64,000 nt of DNA from the NCBI GenBank assembly GCA_961205875.1, contig OY540818.1, positions 19,256,761-19,320,760 on the forward strand, read 5' to 3'. Both the position numbers and the translations under genes were made by a program. Source of the DNA: Sialis fuliginosa (Eukaryota > Arthropoda > Insecta > Megaloptera > Sialidae). Positions 60,924 to 64,000 of this stretch are shown here, in pieces (position 1 is the first letter of the stretch; each line of letters starts with the position of its first letter). Under the pieces are notes generated by a model. That model made no database searches and was not told where the DNA came from. It saw nothing but the letters and a program-made list of their open reading frames with translations.

Positions 60924-61070
60924 CTGTCAAAAATAAAATAATAAATATGTATATAGCTTATTACACTACAACTTTCTAAATATTAAAAGTTTAATAATAA
61001 TCGAATATAAAATTATTTTATTAATTTTTTCATTTAGTAATCCATCGTAGTGTGTCCGCGAATAAAGTTA

Positions 61071-61356
61071 TTTTGAAGTCCCCACACTGCTGCATGTTAT
61101 GGTTATCTCATGTGCAGTGGCGGGACAAACGTATGATAAGGGGGCAGTGGCGCCGGAAACAATTTTTTTCTGGGGGGCTTAATTTTATTTGGCGTTCTTA
61201 AAATTCAAAATGATTTTGAAGTCCCCACACTGCTGCATAATAATACTAATGATTATCTCATGTGCAGTGGCGAGACAAACGTATGATAAGGGGACAGTAG
61301 TACAGTACATTTTTTTTTCTGGGGGGCTTAATTTTATTTGGCGTTCTTAAAATTAT
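61071..61356. repeat. Tandem 143-bp duplication
   Basis: TTTTGAAGTCCCCACACTGC starts at 61071 and 61214; both units continue with ACAAACGTATGATAAGGGG and GGGGGGCTTAATTTTATTTG. Confidence 0.85.
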
Positions 61357-61450
61357 TCAAAATTGACTTTAATTTTCTTTAGCTTGATTATTATCGAATT
61401 ATTTGTTAAAAAATAAAAATACATATTTATTTTTATATAGTAAAATAATA

Positions 61451-61570
61451 CAGTGGAACCTCGGTAGTGCGTTTTTAAAGGGACTGGGGTTCGTACTAAT
61501 GAAATATTTTAACATGGGGTCGTATGGAAGACTGCCGGGACCTAAGAAAATAAAAAACAGTTTACAAAAA
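61451..61570. mobile_element. Tigger-like solo end
   Basis: TA followed by CAGTGGAACCTCGGTAGTGC resembles the start of Tigger/pogo elements. No matching opposite end or transposase is seen. Confidence 0.5.
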
Positions 61571-62407
61571 TTAAAGAATTTTTAAATTTTTTTAAAAATT
61601 ACAGAAAACAGATTTTTATAATAAAAAAAAAAAATCCAAATTTGGGGGAACGAGTATTCATTGTCTCCCACTGAAAATTTTGGGGAGCAACTGCCCCCCT
61701 GCCCCCGGCTCTGGCGTCACTGTTATGGGAAAGTTATTTATATATTTTTTTACTAGAATTTTTTATCACAATTTTATAATATAAACATTCGAAACAATAA
61801 TATTGTGTGATTTAATTAAATGTATACATATTAATAAATATTGTTATAAACAAATGTAAAATAATATCATAAATTAAAACAAAAATTAAATTAGTAATAA
61901 CTAAATATTATTATGTTGTAAAAAATTTAAATAAACATTTACTTCTTATAATTTTAAATAAAATTATGTTTCATTTTAAACATTCTTTTTAAATGTTAAC
62001 TTATGTTACTAGTACGGTCCTGATTACTACGTAATTGTTTATATTTGTTGTTAGTACATATACGAATAAAACTTAATATTATGATACGGTTTTATCACTT
62101 TTATATGTATCAAATTTACAGTTATCCAAAAATACATCGGTTTTTTTTTATTTGCATGATTTTTCATTGAACTTCGTCATAACTGTAATGCCGATTTTCA
62201 CTAATGGTACTCATCTATTAAAAAGCAGTATCGGTCGATTTACAATTTAATTAAAGGTTACATAAGGGTACGATACGATATTTTTATTTTATATTACATG
62301 GGGGCGAGGAGAAGGCGTCCAAAATCAACGAAACCAATCAGAAAAATTTATACGACTAGTTTTACTATAATTAATTGTTCGCTTTAGGTTCTAACTAAAA
62401 CAAAAAT

Positions 62408-62713
62408 CAGGGTGTCCACTATTTTTTGAAAATAAAATTCCCTGAATTTTCTCTAACCATAGATTCAAAATTCCCTGACCACTAGAGACTCAGTCAGAGG
62501 CAAGAAGTGATCGAGAGGCCCCCAGAATGTACAAAAAAATTTTGAAGACCTTTTTTTTGCTCGTCAACTTAAATTTATACACTTTTTTCTTCTTCCCTGA
62601 CTTTCCAAAAAAATTTTAATAAATTCTCGTGGCTTTTTAGAATTTTAAAGAAATTCCCTGACTTTCCCTGACCACTTTTGGCTTCCCTGACTTTCCAGAA
62701 AGTGGACACCCCG
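62408..62713. mobile_element. CAGGGTGTCCACT miniature element
   Basis: The ends AGGGTGTCCACTATTTTTTG and the complement of CAGAAAGTGGACACCCC bound about 305 bp that repeats TTCCCTGACTTTCC words. It is non-coding. Confidence 0.65.
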
Positions 62714-62829
62714 AAAATAGAAACTATAAGTTATTTATAACACTATATAATTAATATAATTATTGACTAATCAAAATATTTAACGGGGGGTTTTCTATAA
62801 AAACACTGTTACACATACATATATAATTA

Positions 62830-63010
62830 TAATAAAAAGAACCGCAGCACAGACCGACACAACACGAACACTTGGCAACAGTGTGCAGAAGACTTGAGTT
62901 AGTCAGGGAATACCGCGGATAGCGGCAGCGGCGCCCCGCGACCTTCTACAAACAAATTAAAAAACACACGAGTCACGAGAAACATAACCAACCGTCTGTT
63001 CGGGGATCGC
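62830..63010 (-). promoter_or_regulatory. GC-rich patch, possible DENND2-like promoter or 5' untranslated exon
   Basis: A local rise in G+C and CpG (GATAGCGGCAGCGGCGCCCC) in otherwise AT-rich DNA, about 2 kb above the first visible DENND2-like coding exon. Placement by position and composition only; no initiator or donor was fixed. Confidence 0.3.
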
Positions 63011-64000
63011 CGTTCCATTCGCTGACTCTAGATTTTAATTAAACTGGCTGCATTTTAAACCCGACGATTTTAAATTCATTTTTAGGTTTCCGTAGAAAAC
63101 TTAGTTTCGCCAGTTCCTCAAAAATTTTAGACCGATTAAGATGAAATTTGGTATACGGACAAAGACTGAAAATCCAGAAACAGAACTGATAAGATTTTTG
63201 AAAAAAAAAAATTTTTTTGGACCCCAGACTGAAAAGTATATTAAAAAAAATTCACTTAACCCATTAAGTGGGGTGTCTTTAGATAGGTCTCCTTAAATGC
63301 AATAAAAAATGTTATATGACATTTTGATTTTAACCCTTCAGTCACGATATATTTGCGTTCAAAGTCGTGATCAGAGCGTCTAAACTATCTCGAAAACTAC
63401 TGAACCGATTTTAGTGCGGTTTTCACCAGTAGACAAATAATTCTTTTTCAGAGCAGGTTCTTGGCTATTTTTTTATTATTGCTGATTTTATGAAACAATT
63501 AAATTGGTTTATAATAAAAAAAACATAATCAAATTTAAGTGCTACCATTTGCCAAAGAATTGAAAAATCGACTTTTTTATAGTTGCAATCGATATGTAAG
63601 TACCTGTAACGTGGTAACAGGTATTGCTTATATACTTATTGTTATACTTTCAGTAATTAAATCGTCTAGAAGTTAATTTAACTGACTTCAAGGTGACCGC
63701 AAATATATTTTAAAAAATATTTTCTGACTTTTACAAGGTTTTCCAGATCTACATATAACCACACTGGACTAATTTGATTTTTTTTATATAAGAAATGTCA
63801 AAAGAAGTAAGCATAATTGTCATTTAAATCTGTCTAAAAGAGAGGCCCATAATATAATTATACGATTACTGAAGGATAGATAAGAAAATATTGCATAATA
63901 TTTCAATTATTTCCAACAAATTAAAAAAGTATTTGTATCTTTCACATAACTGCCAGTCAGTTTGTTTATATTAACAAAATATAGTTTTTTTTAATTGTGT

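Larger units (their letters stand above)
60924..64000. other. Upstream region of the DENND2-like gene
   Basis: No coding exon could be supported. It holds a 143-bp tandem pair (61071-61356), a Tigger-like solo end (61451), a CAGGGTGTCCACT element (62408-62713), a GC-rich patch (62830-63010) and AT-rich interspersed repeat beyond 63080. Confidence 0.5.

Overview
The window is nuclear DNA of an insect. It is very AT-rich, with spliceosomal introns, dense short inverted-repeat transposons, and a tandem family of secreted CLIP-type and trypsin-like (S1A) serine proteases of arthropod type. The order cannot be fixed from sequence alone. Every recognisable gene lies on the minus strand, so genes read from high to low coordinates.

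From 1 to about 53.5 kb there is a head-to-tail array of 13 S1A-type genes, called here A to M by increasing coordinate. A (1-6257, cut by the window edge) and G (25193-29190) have clip domains and a full His-Asp-Ser triad. B, C, E, F, H, I and J are secreted, lack a clip domain and have each lost at least one catalytic residue: S195 to Leu, Ala, Gly, Ala or Gly in B, C, E, I and J; D102 to Asn in F; H57 to Ile in H. K, L and M have clip domains and keep His, Asp and Ser, but their active-site motif is rewritten to DISGSP, DVSGSP or VVSGSP. D (14828-16378) is a different subfamily: the 3' half of a gastrulation-defective-like protease with no 5' exons visible. Nine of the 13 genes have lost Asp194. 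The same nine lack a basic residue before an IVGG-like N-terminus, so the zymogen-activation salt bridge has gone. Exon boundaries and phases are nearly identical in all except D, which points to repeated tandem duplication. Leftovers of that process are an orphan signal-peptide exon (21349-21415) and a 3' stub of a lost gene (24034-24112).

From 55.4 to about 61 kb lies the 3' part of a DENN-domain gene of the DENND2 type, a Rab GEF unrelated to the proteases. One of its introns has been multiplied in tandem. The extra copies leave six exactly 49-nt pseudo-exons, each with its own acceptor and donor. From 61 to 64 kb there is repeat-rich DNA and a GC-rich patch that may be the DENND2-like promoter.

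Introns and intergenic stretches are full of non-autonomous DNA transposons: a hAT-type element with a 720-bp palindrome inside (three copies), Tc1/mariner- and pogo/Tigger-like elements with TA duplications, Harbinger-like elements with TTA duplications, and a foldback element with a perfect 9-bp duplication. There are also tandem satellites of 161, 188, about 170 and about 180 bp. No tRNA, rRNA or CRISPR was seen.

By inference, the array supplies one or two catalytic clip proteases together with a larger set of secreted non-catalytic or non-activatable homologues. In insects such homologues commonly act as cofactors, decoys or binding proteins in haemolymph or other secretions.
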